Of a DNA stretch of 6,046 nucleotides, positions 1-5,541 are shown piece by piece. Position 1 is the first letter of the stretch, and each line of letters begins with the position of its first letter. Source of the DNA: Saprospirales bacterium (lineage in GTDB: Bacteria; Bacteroidota; Bacteroidia; Chitinophagales; Saprospiraceae); the NCBI GenBank assembly GCA_003448025.1, contig DLXL01000606.1:1-6046 (forward strand). Direction: 5' to 3'. The position numbers and the translations under genes are program-made. Below the pieces are notes generated by a model that was not told the DNA's origin, ran no database searches, and saw only the letters and a program-made list of their open reading frames with translations.

Positions 1-84
1 CGAAGCTACCCGAATCCCAAGCCCAACGCACGCTGGCGATATGTTTCAACATCGTGCCTATTATTTCCGCCGGCTTTGCCGGCA
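1..84 (-). repeat. Dispersed intergenic repeat, copy C (left edge cut)
   Basis: Read on the minus strand, this stretch matches the repeat copies at 1415-1550 and 3505-3622. It has a GC-rich hairpin (GCCGGC-TTT-GCCGGC on the plus strand, 69-83), then a poorly conserved spacer, then the shared block CGCCAGCGTGCGTTGGGCTT and a tail ending GGGTAGCTTCG at position 1. Alignment to the copy at 3505 needs one single-base gap. The left end lies at the window edge, so more of it may exist outside. It lies beyond the 3' end of the gene at 141-1037. No coding potential is visible. Confidence 0.7.
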
Positions 85-106
85 ACACGAAGCGACCAGC
101 TTTAAT

Positions 107-137
107 CCAGTGCGGGTTCGGGCAGCTTCGCGCAAGC
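107..137 (+). repeat. Dispersed intergenic repeat, copy D (3' tail only)
   Basis: This short plus-strand piece begins CCAGTGCG and continues TTCGGGCAGCTTCGCGCAAGC. It corresponds to the end of the copies at 3505-3622 and 1415-1532, but lacks the internal TGCGTTGGGCTTGGGA block. It faces copy C, and the outer ends pair 13 of 14 bases (1-14 with 117-130). The 1-137 interval is therefore a palindrome-like unit with an internal hairpin. Its end lies three bases from the stop codon of the neighbouring gene (141-143 on the minus strand). Confidence 0.6.
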
Positions 138-140
138 GGG

Positions 141-1037
141 TCAGTTTTGAAATGGTAAAATAAATTCATCCTCTATTTCCTGCGGCACCCCATAAGAATA
201 AAGAGTAAATAGAATATCTACATACACTTGTAATATGCGGGTGGCTATTTTAATTCCTTTACTATCTCCTGTTTCAAGAGCTTTAAGTGCATATTTCTTT
301 GATAATCTCAAATATGGAAGGACTTGAGCATGATTTTCAGCTTTAAATGACTTATTCCTTGCCATTAAGCAGTATAAAGATGCTAAATAAAGCACTACAT
401 GAGGCTCAATTGAAGATCCGGGGAATGTGCTTATTAAGTATTCTGCCCGAAAAATATCAGATGTGTCAACTCTTATGGAAGGGAAAGCAGGATGAAGAAA
501 AAAATCAGAACGTGGCTGATTTTTTATATAGTTATAAGCAAGGGAGTCAATACCATGGTAATCTTTTAAAAATAATGTAACTGGGCTTGATGCAATAAAA
601 TCTTTCTTTTCCAGTGGGTAGTATAAAATTCTTACATCAACATTTCCAGGTTTGATTAGGCCAACAGGTGGCGCACAGGTAAATTCCCCCCTCATGCTTT
701 CAAAAGGATGAAGAATTTTACTATGGTTAATCCCGCCTGAATAAATTTCTGACTGCCGGCTAGAAACTATATTCGCATTTTGCCAATGTGCTCCATCACC
801 TTGTCTTATTTGTAATTTAATTAACCCAAACTGGATTATCCATCCAGCTTCAATTAGCAAGGGATACTCCGAGATAACTCGATTAGTCCTATTTGTGACT
901 TGTAATGTAAATGACCAGGGAGAAAGGATCTCCAGGGTATCTTTATCAAAGTCTAAGGTGATTGATAATGAATCCTGACCATAAATGAATGGCAGAATAT
1001 GAAAGAAGAAAAAAATGGCGAAAAATGCTTTTTTCAT
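141..1037 (-). CDS. Secreted protein of unknown function, Ig-like N-terminal region
   Basis: The 298-aa product is not one I recognise. Residues 1-20 form a signal peptide: MKK, a very Phe-rich hydrophobic core and a small-residue end (IYG before Gln21). The protein is therefore predicted to be exported to the periplasm or cell surface. There is no lipobox and no T9SS sorting domain. Residues about 22-160 look like beta strands of an Ig-like fold (for example ITLDFDKDTLEI, FTLQVTNRTNR, VDVRILYYPLE, PVTLFLKDY). Residues about 163-290 look alpha-helical, with helices around 213-228 and 240-285, perhaps TPR-like. The start is the only ATG that keeps the signal peptide. Codon use is AT-rich. A broken relative of the C-terminus lies directly upstream on the same strand (1113-1288), suggesting a former tandem pair. 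The downstream flank is repeat DNA. No clear promoter was seen in 1038-1112. Confidence 0.8.
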   Translation of the reverse strand: MKKAFFAIFFFFHILPFIYGQDSLSITLDFDKDTLEILSPWSFTLQVTNRTNRVISEYPLLIEAGWIIQFGLIKLQIRQGDGAHWQNANIVSSRQSEIYSGGINHSKILHPFESMRGEFTCAPPVGLIKPGNVDVRILYYPLEKKDFIASSPVTLFLKDYHGIDSLAYNYIKNQPRSDFFLHPAFPSIRVDTSDIFRAEYLISTFPGSSIEPHVVLYLASLYCLMARNKSFKAENHAQVLPYLRLSKKYALKALETGDSKGIKIATRILQVYVDILFTLYSYGVPQEIEDEFILPFQN

Positions 1038-1112
1038 GACTAAAAAATTAGGAAATGAATCAAAATCCCGGATATGTTAAACAAATGTGCAATGGGTTAT
1101 AATAAATTATTT

Positions 1113-1288
1113 TTAATATGAGAAAGTGAATTCTTCTTCTAATTCTAATGGTGGATTGAAAAGATAAGCAGAGACAAAATATCCTTAAGGGGATCCAGGA
1201 ATTCTACTGATATTTCTTGAATTTTTGAATCTTTATTCTCTTTTGCTTTCAAGGCAAATTTTTTAGATAGTCTTAATGTTTCAAGATC
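1113..1288 (-). pseudogene. Frameshifted C-terminal remnant of a paralogue of the 141-1037 gene
   Basis: The minus strand from 1288 reads LETLRLSKKFALKAKENKDS and continues to DILSLL. After a frame change at the A-run 1159-1162 it reads FNPPLELEEEFTFSY and stops at 1113-1115. This parallels residues about 241-291 of the intact neighbour: LRLSKKYALKALETGDSK, then VDILFTLY, then GVPQEIEDEF. Shared landmarks are LRLSKK-ALKA, DSK, DIL and P-E-E-EF. No start codon or signal peptide remains, so it should encode nothing. Upstream, at about 1288-1300, AEQN in a third frame may match AENH of the neighbour (residues 233-236), which implies another frameshift. I infer an old tandem duplication that has decayed. 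The similarity was read by eye and covers about 50 residues. Confidence 0.6.
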
Positions 1289-1358
1289 TTATATTTTGCT
1301 CAGCCGCAAATAGTGCAGGTAACCCCTGCTGGTCACGAATTTTGTATTTGACGCTCAT
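1281..1358 (-). pseudogene. Possible N-terminal scrap of a Y1/REP-associated transposase
   Basis: A 25-codon minus-strand frame starts with ATG at 1358-1356 and reads MSVKYKIRDQQGL before losing meaning. This resembles the opening of the Y1 (IS200-like, REP-associated tyrosine) transposases that I associate with Bacteroidota, which usually continue YF-TFT and then reach the HUH motif. Here the sequence changes to PALFAAEQN after DQQGL, and the HUH and tyrosine motifs are absent. The frame runs into the decayed paralogue at 1113-1288, so this is probably a deletion junction near 1320. With only about 13 diagnostic residues, the call is tentative. Confidence 0.4.
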
Positions 1359-1414
1359 TTTATTGGTAGTTTGGATGTTCAAAGCTAAGCCCCAAAAAAC
1401 AATGTTGCAAGTAT

Positions 1415-1550
1415 GGCAACGCTAAAATCCATACTTTGTTTGTCGGCTAAGCCGACGGGGATAGTATGTTACGACGGTAAATTGTCGCGCCAGTGTGCGT
1501 TGTGCTTGGGATGAGGGCAGCTTCACGATAGCGGGGGTTTAAATAACCTG
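1415..1550 (+). repeat. Dispersed intergenic repeat, copy A (full, long tail)
   Basis: This copy aligns without gaps to 3505-3622 for its first 118 bases (offset 2090). In order it has a GGCAACGCTAAAATC block; a perfect stem GTCGGC-TAA-GCCGAC at 1442-1456; GGGATAGTATG; a 15-base variable stretch; GTCGCGCCAGTGTGCGTTG from 1484; then the tail GCTTGGGATGAGGGCAGCTT. From 1504 to 1550 it also aligns with 5573-5619, including a GGGGG run and AATAACCTG. The hairpin is not followed by a T-run on either strand, so it is not a standard intrinsic terminator. No open frame is convincing. It lies between the decayed paralogue and the lipoprotein fragment. Confidence 0.85.
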
Positions 1551-1594
1551 ATTTGTCAGATTCCGGCATATTTTAACCCCACAACCGCCACCTC

Positions 1595-1786
1595 ATGCAC
1601 CTCACCCGGCTTGCTCTCTTTTGCTCTCTGTTCCTGCTGTCCGCCTGCGGCTCCGATCCCCGTTTTTCCGCAGAAAAACCGGTCCAAAACACCCGGCCGC
1701 CTTCTACCCGCTTCGAACTGTTGTCGCCCGAACGCAGCGGTCATGGCGTAAATAGCGTTACACGTTTGGAAATCAATGCTTTATAG
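1595..1786 (+). pseudogene. 5' fragment of a lipoprotein gene, VCBS/ASPIC-UnbV type likely
   Basis: The frame opens with MHLTRLALFC and a hydrophobic stretch ending in the lipobox LSAC (Cys18), a clear signal peptidase II site. A Pro/Arg-rich linker follows, then TRFELLSPERSG at residues 38-49. That motif resembles the first segment of the VCBS-repeat/ASPIC-UnbV outer-surface lipoproteins of Bacteroidota, in which F-LL-P--SGI-F-N follows a short linker. Such proteins are usually many hundreds of residues long. Here the family-like sequence stops at about 1740, and the last 14 codons to the stop at 1784-1786 are antisense to the end of hipT. The stretch is visibly GC-richer than its neighbours, consistent with separate origin. 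No downstream portion of the gene is found elsewhere in the window. The signal peptide is fairly secure; the family name is inference. Confidence 0.55.
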
Positions 1787-2688
1787 GTAGATTTATAGTC
1801 ATCGGTCAGAAATGACCGATCAATCATTCGGGTCGCTTCGGGTAGCCATTTCCCCAGCCTTTTGTAAACCGCATTGATTTGTTTTTCATTGAGTTTTAGA
1901 AAGATGCCAAACTGATCGAAATACCCCTTGTTGAAGTTTTCTTTTTTGCCGCCAAACAACAAGGCCATGTCTTCCTTGTCTTTTGGCAGAATCATTTTTA
2001 CATTTAACAGGTCATAGGCAGGGGATAATACCCAGCCCATGTCTGATCGCCACATGGAAAAGTTTTTCAGGTGCATATCGTTGTTACCGATGATGAAATT
2101 AAAAACAGTCAATTCAAAAAAGCGCAACTTGTCCAACAAGGTATTTGTCGACAAGTCGCCCACTGTTTTTCCCACCATTTCCATAGTGCCTTTGTACTTG
2201 TCTTCTAACTCCAGTATTTGCAGCATATCAATCATGTGGATTCTTGTCCCGTCTTGCTTGCGATCTATTCGTTTGGTGATGTAACACAACTCTCCGGAGG
2301 CCAAACGAATCAGGTTAGTGGGCACCACCTCTATTGCGAATAATTCGGCCAGTTTCATGGAGAGGTGTTCGTTTTCCGGCATTTGCGGGTATTGCGGGTT
2401 TTGTGGTTTAAGGATATACAGGCCTTCCAAAGCATCCATAATGGTTAATCGGCCCTGGTGTCCATTTTCCAGCTTGGTTTTTATCCAGCCCAGCGACAAT
2501 TTGGGCTGCACACCGGGTACTGTAATGGACAACTCAGCGGCTTTTTTGGCCAATTGTTCCATCTCTGACAAGCGATAAGGTAAGGCTGGAGCCCATGTAG
2601 TGCCAAAGAATGCTTTGTTGCATGGGGGGTGGTAATCACCTTCCATATTGTGTTCCAACTCCTGATAGCAATATAAACATTTACGCAT
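1741..2688 (-). CDS. hipT: HipT-like Ser/Thr kinase toxin (HipA C-terminal domain)
   Basis: The 315-aa kinase toxin carries the HipA C-terminal fold without the HipA N-terminal domain, which is a separate gene upstream. Motifs in order are: a Cys/His cluster C4-x2-C7-x12-H20-x2-C23 that could bind zinc; SIT (54-56) just before the Gly-rich loop VPGVQPK (57-63); the ATP-binding Lys94 in YILKP; TKRIDR (138-143); the catalytic loop GNNDMHLKNF with Asp204, His206, Lys208 and Asn209; and the metal-binding Asp226 in PAYDLLN. All catalytic residues appear present, so it should be an active kinase. HipA phosphorylates glutamyl-tRNA synthetase; HipT of Escherichia coli O127 phosphorylates tryptophanyl-tRNA synthetase. 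The target here is unknown. Its ATG overlaps the hipS stop by 8 bases, implying translational coupling. The stop codon coincides with the break in the adjacent lipoprotein fragment, but the length looks complete. Confidence 0.92.
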   Translation of the reverse strand: MRKCLYCYQELEHNMEGDYHPPCNKAFFGTTWAPALPYRLSEMEQLAKKAAELSITVPGVQPKLSLGWIKTKLENGHQGRLTIMDALEGLYILKPQNPQYPQMPENEHLSMKLAELFAIEVVPTNLIRLASGELCYITKRIDRKQDGTRIHMIDMLQILELEDKYKGTMEMVGKTVGDLSTNTLLDKLRFFELTVFNFIIGNNDMHLKNFSMWRSDMGWVLSPAYDLLNVKMILPKDKEDMALLFGGKKENFNKGYFDQFGIFLKLNEKQINAVYKRLGKWLPEATRMIDRSFLTDDYKSTYKALISKRVTLFTP

Positions 2689-3025
2689 CTGCTTCCTGCT
2701 TTACTGGGTGAACACTCACTGCGCCAATAGCATTTTGGCAACAGGCCAGCAGGAGCCCCATTCGATCGTTCGGGTTGATTTTCCAGCTTTCTGCCGCAAT
2801 ATGCAGCAGCCAACCTTCCGGAATCAAGCCATCAAAAAATGGAAATAACCGCTTGCTTCTATACGGAGCATGCCTAACGGGCATTTGAAACGTGATGAAT
2901 TGATGCGGGTATTTTTGAATATACTGTTCATCATAAGTAAACAGATATTCTCCATTGTCTTCCGCGGTCAAAATACCCGCCAACTCAAGGTTGTACTTAA
3001 CGATTCCTTGTCGCATCTTTTGCAT
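2681..3025 (-). CDS. hipS: HipS-like protein (separate HipA N-terminal domain)
   Basis: This small 114-aa protein matches the N-terminal subdomain of HipA, encoded as its own gene. Typical elements are LAGILTAEDNGEYLFTYDEQY (residues 15-35), FPFFDGLIPEGWLL (61-74), the helical segment NPNDRMGLLLA (85-94), and IGAVSVHPV (100-108). In the HipBST system of Escherichia coli O127, HipS is the direct antitoxin and inserts a Trp (Trp65) into the HipT active site. Trp72 in PEGW is a plausible counterpart here (Trp69 if translation starts at Met4). The start is uncertain: ATG at 3025 lies inside the end of hipB, while the next ATG (3016, Met4) gives MRQGIVKYN, closer to the usual family beginning, with AAAAG just upstream. 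The gene overlaps hipB by 29 bases and hipT by 8. It is not a broken hipA, because both overlaps are clean start/stop overlaps. Confidence 0.87.
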   Translation of the reverse strand: MQKMRQGIVKYNLELAGILTAEDNGEYLFTYDEQYIQKYPHQFITFQMPVRHAPYRSKRLFPFFDGLIPEGWLLHIAAESWKINPNDRMGLLLACCQNAIGAVSVHPVKQEADA

Positions 3026-3212
3026 TTATCGGGGCTAATACATGGCCAAACATGATCAGAACCTGGTTTACTTTTGACAAACTCAGGTTTTCTTTGCCCT
3101 GTTCAATCTTTCGGATAACCGTTAAGGCAACCCCGGCTTTCTGTGCAAAGGCCTCCTGGGTCATGCCCAATTGCTTTCGACGGGATTTTACAAATTCGGC
3201 TAAGTCCTTCAT
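2997..3212 (-). CDS. hipB: HipB-like XRE-family antitoxin/autorepressor
   Basis: This 71-aa single-domain Cro/C1 (XRE) helix-turn-helix protein has an HTH spanning about residues 6-62. QLGMTQEAFAQKAGVALTVI (14-33) contains the two DNA-contacting helices, followed by the conserved RKIEQGKENLSLSKVNQVL. HipB proteins dimerise, bind palindromic operators before their own operon and hold the kinase complex there. Here hipB is the first of three overlapping genes, as in HipBST. The inverted repeats at 3305-3406 are its likely binding sites. The ATG at 3212 is well placed for a full HTH, though no Shine-Dalgarno is evident. The leader just before it has a 9-bp tandem repeat, GTGATTTTT/GTGATTTTA on the plus strand (3221-3238). 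Confidence 0.92.
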   Translation of the reverse strand: MKDLAEFVKSRRKQLGMTQEAFAQKAGVALTVIRKIEQGKENLSLSKVNQVLIMFGHVLAPINAKDATRNR

Positions 3213-3504
3213 TTTATACTGTGATTTTTGTGATTTTAGTGGGAAAAATACCTGATTTTTAAATGACTATGATCCATCTGTGTTCATAACCACTCTGTGT
3301 TGGCTTTATATGCTTTTGAATATAAAGGTAGCGGTTTTTATTTATTTATATGTTTTTACGTATAAAAAATGAAAAAAAACAAAATTTATATGCTTTTAGA
3401 TATAGTTTTGTAGGAGTGCCCTAAATTTCTCCTTCGCCTCCAAACTTTTCTCCCAAATCGTTGATAGCCTTAGCCAGACACACTTTTTGGAACACTATCA
3501 GTGG
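3213..3504. other. hipB upstream region and remnant DNA, no convincing gene
   Basis: Apart from the operator-like array, this stretch holds no supported gene. Between 3213 and 3304 are the hipB leader, with its 9-bp tandem repeat, and two direct copies of TCTGTGTT at 3277 and 3294, 17 bp apart. TATTTTTC on the minus strand (3250-3243) is a weak match to the Bacteroidota -7 element TAnnTTTG, but no -33 element accompanies it. On the plus strand TAGTTTTG (3403-3410) matches that element fully, yet no gene follows it. From 3504 to 3421 the minus strand has a codon-like reading ending LAKAINDLGEKFGGEGEI and a TAG stop at 3423-3421, with no start or recognised family. It could be the end of a lost gene. 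Confidence 0.4.
3305..3406 (-). promoter_or_regulatory. Three phased inverted repeats, candidate HipB operators
   Basis: Three 22-bp sites start at 3305, 3345 and 3385, exactly 40 bp apart. Each follows TTTATAT-N8-ATATAAA. The first is perfect over 7+7 bases; the second has GTATAAA and the third ATATAGT as right arm. Inside them the core is TATAT-N8-ATATA, perfect in sites one and three and with one mismatch in site two. This is the same spacing geometry as the known Escherichia coli HipB site TATCC-N8-GGATA. The spacers are also alike (GCTTTTGA, GTTTTTAC, GCTTTTAG). The array begins 93 bases upstream of the hipB start codon. I infer autorepression by HipB with or without HipS/HipT. The promoter itself could not be placed with confidence. 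Confidence 0.68.
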
Positions 3505-3622
3505 GGTAACGCTAAAATCTGTGCTGTGGTTGTCGGCAAAGCCGACAGGGATAGTATGTCGCTAAGTCCAAACGTCGCGCCAGTGTGCGTTGGGCTTGGG
3601 ATTCGGGCAGCTTAGCACAAGC
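3505..3622 (+). repeat. Dispersed intergenic repeat, copy B (full)
   Basis: This copy is collinear and gap-free with 1415-1532. It has GGTAACGCTAAAATC, the stem GTCGGC-AAA-GCCGAC at 3532-3546, GGGATAGTATG, a variable 15-base spacer, GTCGCGCCAGTGTGCGTTG from 3574, and the tail TTCGGGCAGCTTAGCACAAGC. The spacer and the bases before the hairpin vary while the stem and the GTCGCGCC block are kept, suggesting selection or mobility on those parts. It lies 26 bases beyond the stop codon of the T9SS cargo gene. The hairpin has no T-run after it on the minus strand, so termination is unproven. Confidence 0.85.
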
Positions 3623-3648
3623 ATTGACGAAATCAAATAGAGGGACTA

Positions 3649-5433
3649 TCATGATTTGATAAAATGCGCACCATGTACTTTGTTATCATTAGAAATTTTG
3701 ATACAATACACGCCAGGCGGTATGCTATTCAGCTCAAATCTATATATCTCAACTGAAGGAGCGATATTTTTGCGGATAATTTCCCTCCCATTCATGTCGT
3801 AAATGTAAATAATGCTTTCACTTGTGCTATTTGGAAGTTCAAATACCAAATAATCTGAAGTGGGGTTAGGATAAAATTTAAAGAAGGTTTCTGACAATTG
3901 TTTGCTGCCAACTGAAACATTCTTAACAACTACATTTTTACACAAGTCATCACATATGCCCGCTGAATTACAAACATTCAGACAAACATTATAAACCCCT
4001 GGCTCAGCATAAATATGAGAAGGGAATTGCTCAGTACTGGTAAATCCATCTCCAAAAGTCCAATTCCATTGGATTGGGTCAAAATACGAAATGTCAGTAA
4101 AATCAATTTTTGTGGCTGAGGCCAAACTATCTTGTTTGTACCGCCAAAATGCAACCAGTGGCTCTTGAATATTCAAGGAATCGCACTCAGAGCCTGGAAT
4201 TTTATGTAAGCGGTAAAATGGCATGTTCGGCAGAAAAAATGGGTAAATGGCAGGAAGCTCAATATCATGCTGCCGGAAGTCGCAGTTGAGACCAGGTTCA
4301 TTAGGTTGGTGAATAACATGGAGAAAGTTCACACCACTACGGCAAGACATATAAATTCGCTGATCAGGGCCCACTGTCATTGAATTAAATCTGGTGGACA
4401 AGCCGAAAGGGCCTTTAAACCCATCATAAATACCAACCAACTGAACAGAACTACTTATATCAGTGGCCCAGGTGTCAAACTGATGGAGCTTATCTCCCTC
4501 GTTTTGTACATATAGAAAGCGCGAATTTGGTGAGAAGCAACCCCAAGGAGAAGCACTTACAGTGTCAGGCAGATGTATGGTAACCGGATTATAAAGTTGA
4601 CCGCTACAGCGATCAAAATTATACATTATAAAGTCTGCGGGAACACCGCCTCCAAATCGTACAAACTTAGTCCCATCAGGCGAAAAAACGTTTGATAAAT
4701 TCACAATATGCCCAGGTATCCACGTTGAATCCAGTACTTGCACGGTCGGTGGATGAAGCCCTTCTGGGTCCAATAGAAAAACATAATAAACTGAGGAAGA
4801 TTCGCGCGCTGCTACAATCCACCAATCACGCCCATTTGCATGTCTGGTAGCGGTTACTGCAGGAGTTAGTGTGTCTTCTAATAGAACCTGATTCTTAACC
4901 TCAATTTTTCCCAAACCTCCATTTTCATTCATGTTTATGAACGAATACAAAAGTTTGCGCGTAATCAAAATTTCGTCAACCCAACTATGAAAATAGAAAT
5001 ATTGTCCATTATGCCCAGGATATGGTAATAAAAGATTGCCCTGATATGAAGGATAACCTATTGGATGGGTTGGGTCATTACAATAGGCCTCATATACATA
5101 TCCAGGGTTGATTTCAGTGCCATTTTCAATGAGTTCATTTGTGCCATTTAGCATTTTACATCCATTGGTATAAAAACTCAATTGGCCAGATTCATCCGAA
5201 ATAATTGCCGGAAACCACATATCCAACTGAATATCTATGTATTCAATTGTTGGATCACCTTGTGCGAAGTCAATTAAATTCCCTCCAAAAATAGTATCTG
5301 GAGAGCCATTGGAGCTACCCAAAAGCCAGATAAAATCATTTTTATGCTGTGCTAAAAGTTGGGTATGATTTATGCAAATCAACAAAGCAAGTATTTTTGA
5401 GATTAGCGAAGGCTGAAAGACTATCGATTTCAT
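3649..5433 (-). CDS. Secreted T9SS type A cargo protein with beta-propeller-like region and PKD domain
   Basis: Starting at ATG 5433, the product has 594 aa. Residues 1-29 are a signal peptide (MKSIVF, hydrophobic ILALLICI, ending LLAQ). Residues about 30-415 look like a propeller, with repeated strands and motifs such as SDESGQLSFYTNG, FSPDGTKFVRFGG, FSPNSRFLYVQN and GPDQRIYMS. A PKD domain covers about 425-505, with the hallmark WNWTFGDG and PGVYNVCLNV. Residues about 520-594 are a T9SS type A sorting domain: FYPNPTSDYLVFEL, IYDMNGREI, IPPGVYCIKI. The protein should cross the inner membrane by Sec and the outer membrane by T9SS, with the C-terminus removed on export. No catalytic site was recognised, so an adhesion or binding role is only a guess. 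The frame extends upstream to a TTG at 5472, but that would bury the signal peptide, so ATG 5433 is preferred. Confidence 0.9.
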   Translation of the reverse strand: MKSIVFQPSLISKILALLICINHTQLLAQHKNDFIWLLGSSNGSPDTIFGGNLIDFAQGDPTIEYIDIQLDMWFPAIISDESGQLSFYTNGCKMLNGTNELIENGTEINPGYVYEAYCNDPTHPIGYPSYQGNLLLPYPGHNGQYFYFHSWVDEILITRKLLYSFINMNENGGLGKIEVKNQVLLEDTLTPAVTATRHANGRDWWIVAARESSSVYYVFLLDPEGLHPPTVQVLDSTWIPGHIVNLSNVFSPDGTKFVRFGGGVPADFIMYNFDRCSGQLYNPVTIHLPDTVSASPWGCFSPNSRFLYVQNEGDKLHQFDTWATDISSSVQLVGIYDGFKGPFGLSTRFNSMTVGPDQRIYMSCRSGVNFLHVIHQPNEPGLNCDFRQHDIELPAIYPFFLPNMPFYRLHKIPGSECDSLNIQEPLVAFWRYKQDSLASATKIDFTDISYFDPIQWNWTFGDGFTSTEQFPSHIYAEPGVYNVCLNVCNSAGICDDLCKNVVVKNVSVGSKQLSETFFKFYPNPTSDYLVFELPNSTSESIIYIYDMNGREIIRKNIAPSVEIYRFELNSIPPGVYCIKISNDNKVHGAHFIKS

Positions 5434-5447
5434 AAATAGACTTTTGA

Positions 5448-5472
5448 TTGGGCAAACAGACTGGTTGCCCAA
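5448..5472. promoter_or_regulatory. Perfect 8-bp inverted repeat in the leader of the T9SS cargo gene
   Basis: TTGGGCAA (5448-5455) and TTGCCCAA (5465-5472) are exact reverse complements separated by nine bases. They sit 15 bases upstream of the ATG at 5433. The element could be an mRNA hairpin close to the ribosome-entry site or a protein-binding site in DNA. The repeat also contains the TTG at 5472 that would be the alternative start. A second, shorter palindrome, ACCTC-TTGC-GAGGT, lies at 5510-5523. Confidence 0.4.
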
Positions 5473-5541
5473 ATGAATTTATCGAGATTAATGTACTTTG
5501 TATTCCGGAACCTCTTGCGAGGTCTAAGGTACCTAATTATT

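Noticed and set aside
347..580. 77-codon plus-strand frame inside the 141-1037 gene
   Set aside because: It is antisense to a gene with a clear signal peptide, has no recognisable domain or ribosome-binding site, and reads like a shadow frame.
1442..1456. Repeat hairpins as rho-independent terminators
   Set aside because: The stems are short and no T-run follows on either strand in copies A, B or C.
2039..2578. Two plus-strand frames of 81 and 86 codons opposite hipT
   Set aside because: They are Cys/Ser-rich shadows of a strongly conserved kinase gene and show no family features.
2681..2688. hipS and hipT as a single hipA broken by a frameshift
   Set aside because: The 8-base stop/start overlap is clean, hipT has its own Cys/His N-terminus absent from HipA, and the separate-gene layout matches HipBST.
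2481..2813. 110-codon minus-strand frame overlapping hipS and hipT in a third frame
   Set aside because: Its composition (Trp, Cys, Arg, Pro rich) is typical of an out-of-frame reading, and the two real genes explain the same bases.
3421..3504. Minus-strand reading ending LAKAINDLGEKFGGEGEI as a small gene
   Set aside because: It looks codon-like but has no start codon, runs into repeat DNA upstream and matches no family I know; kept only as a possible remnant.
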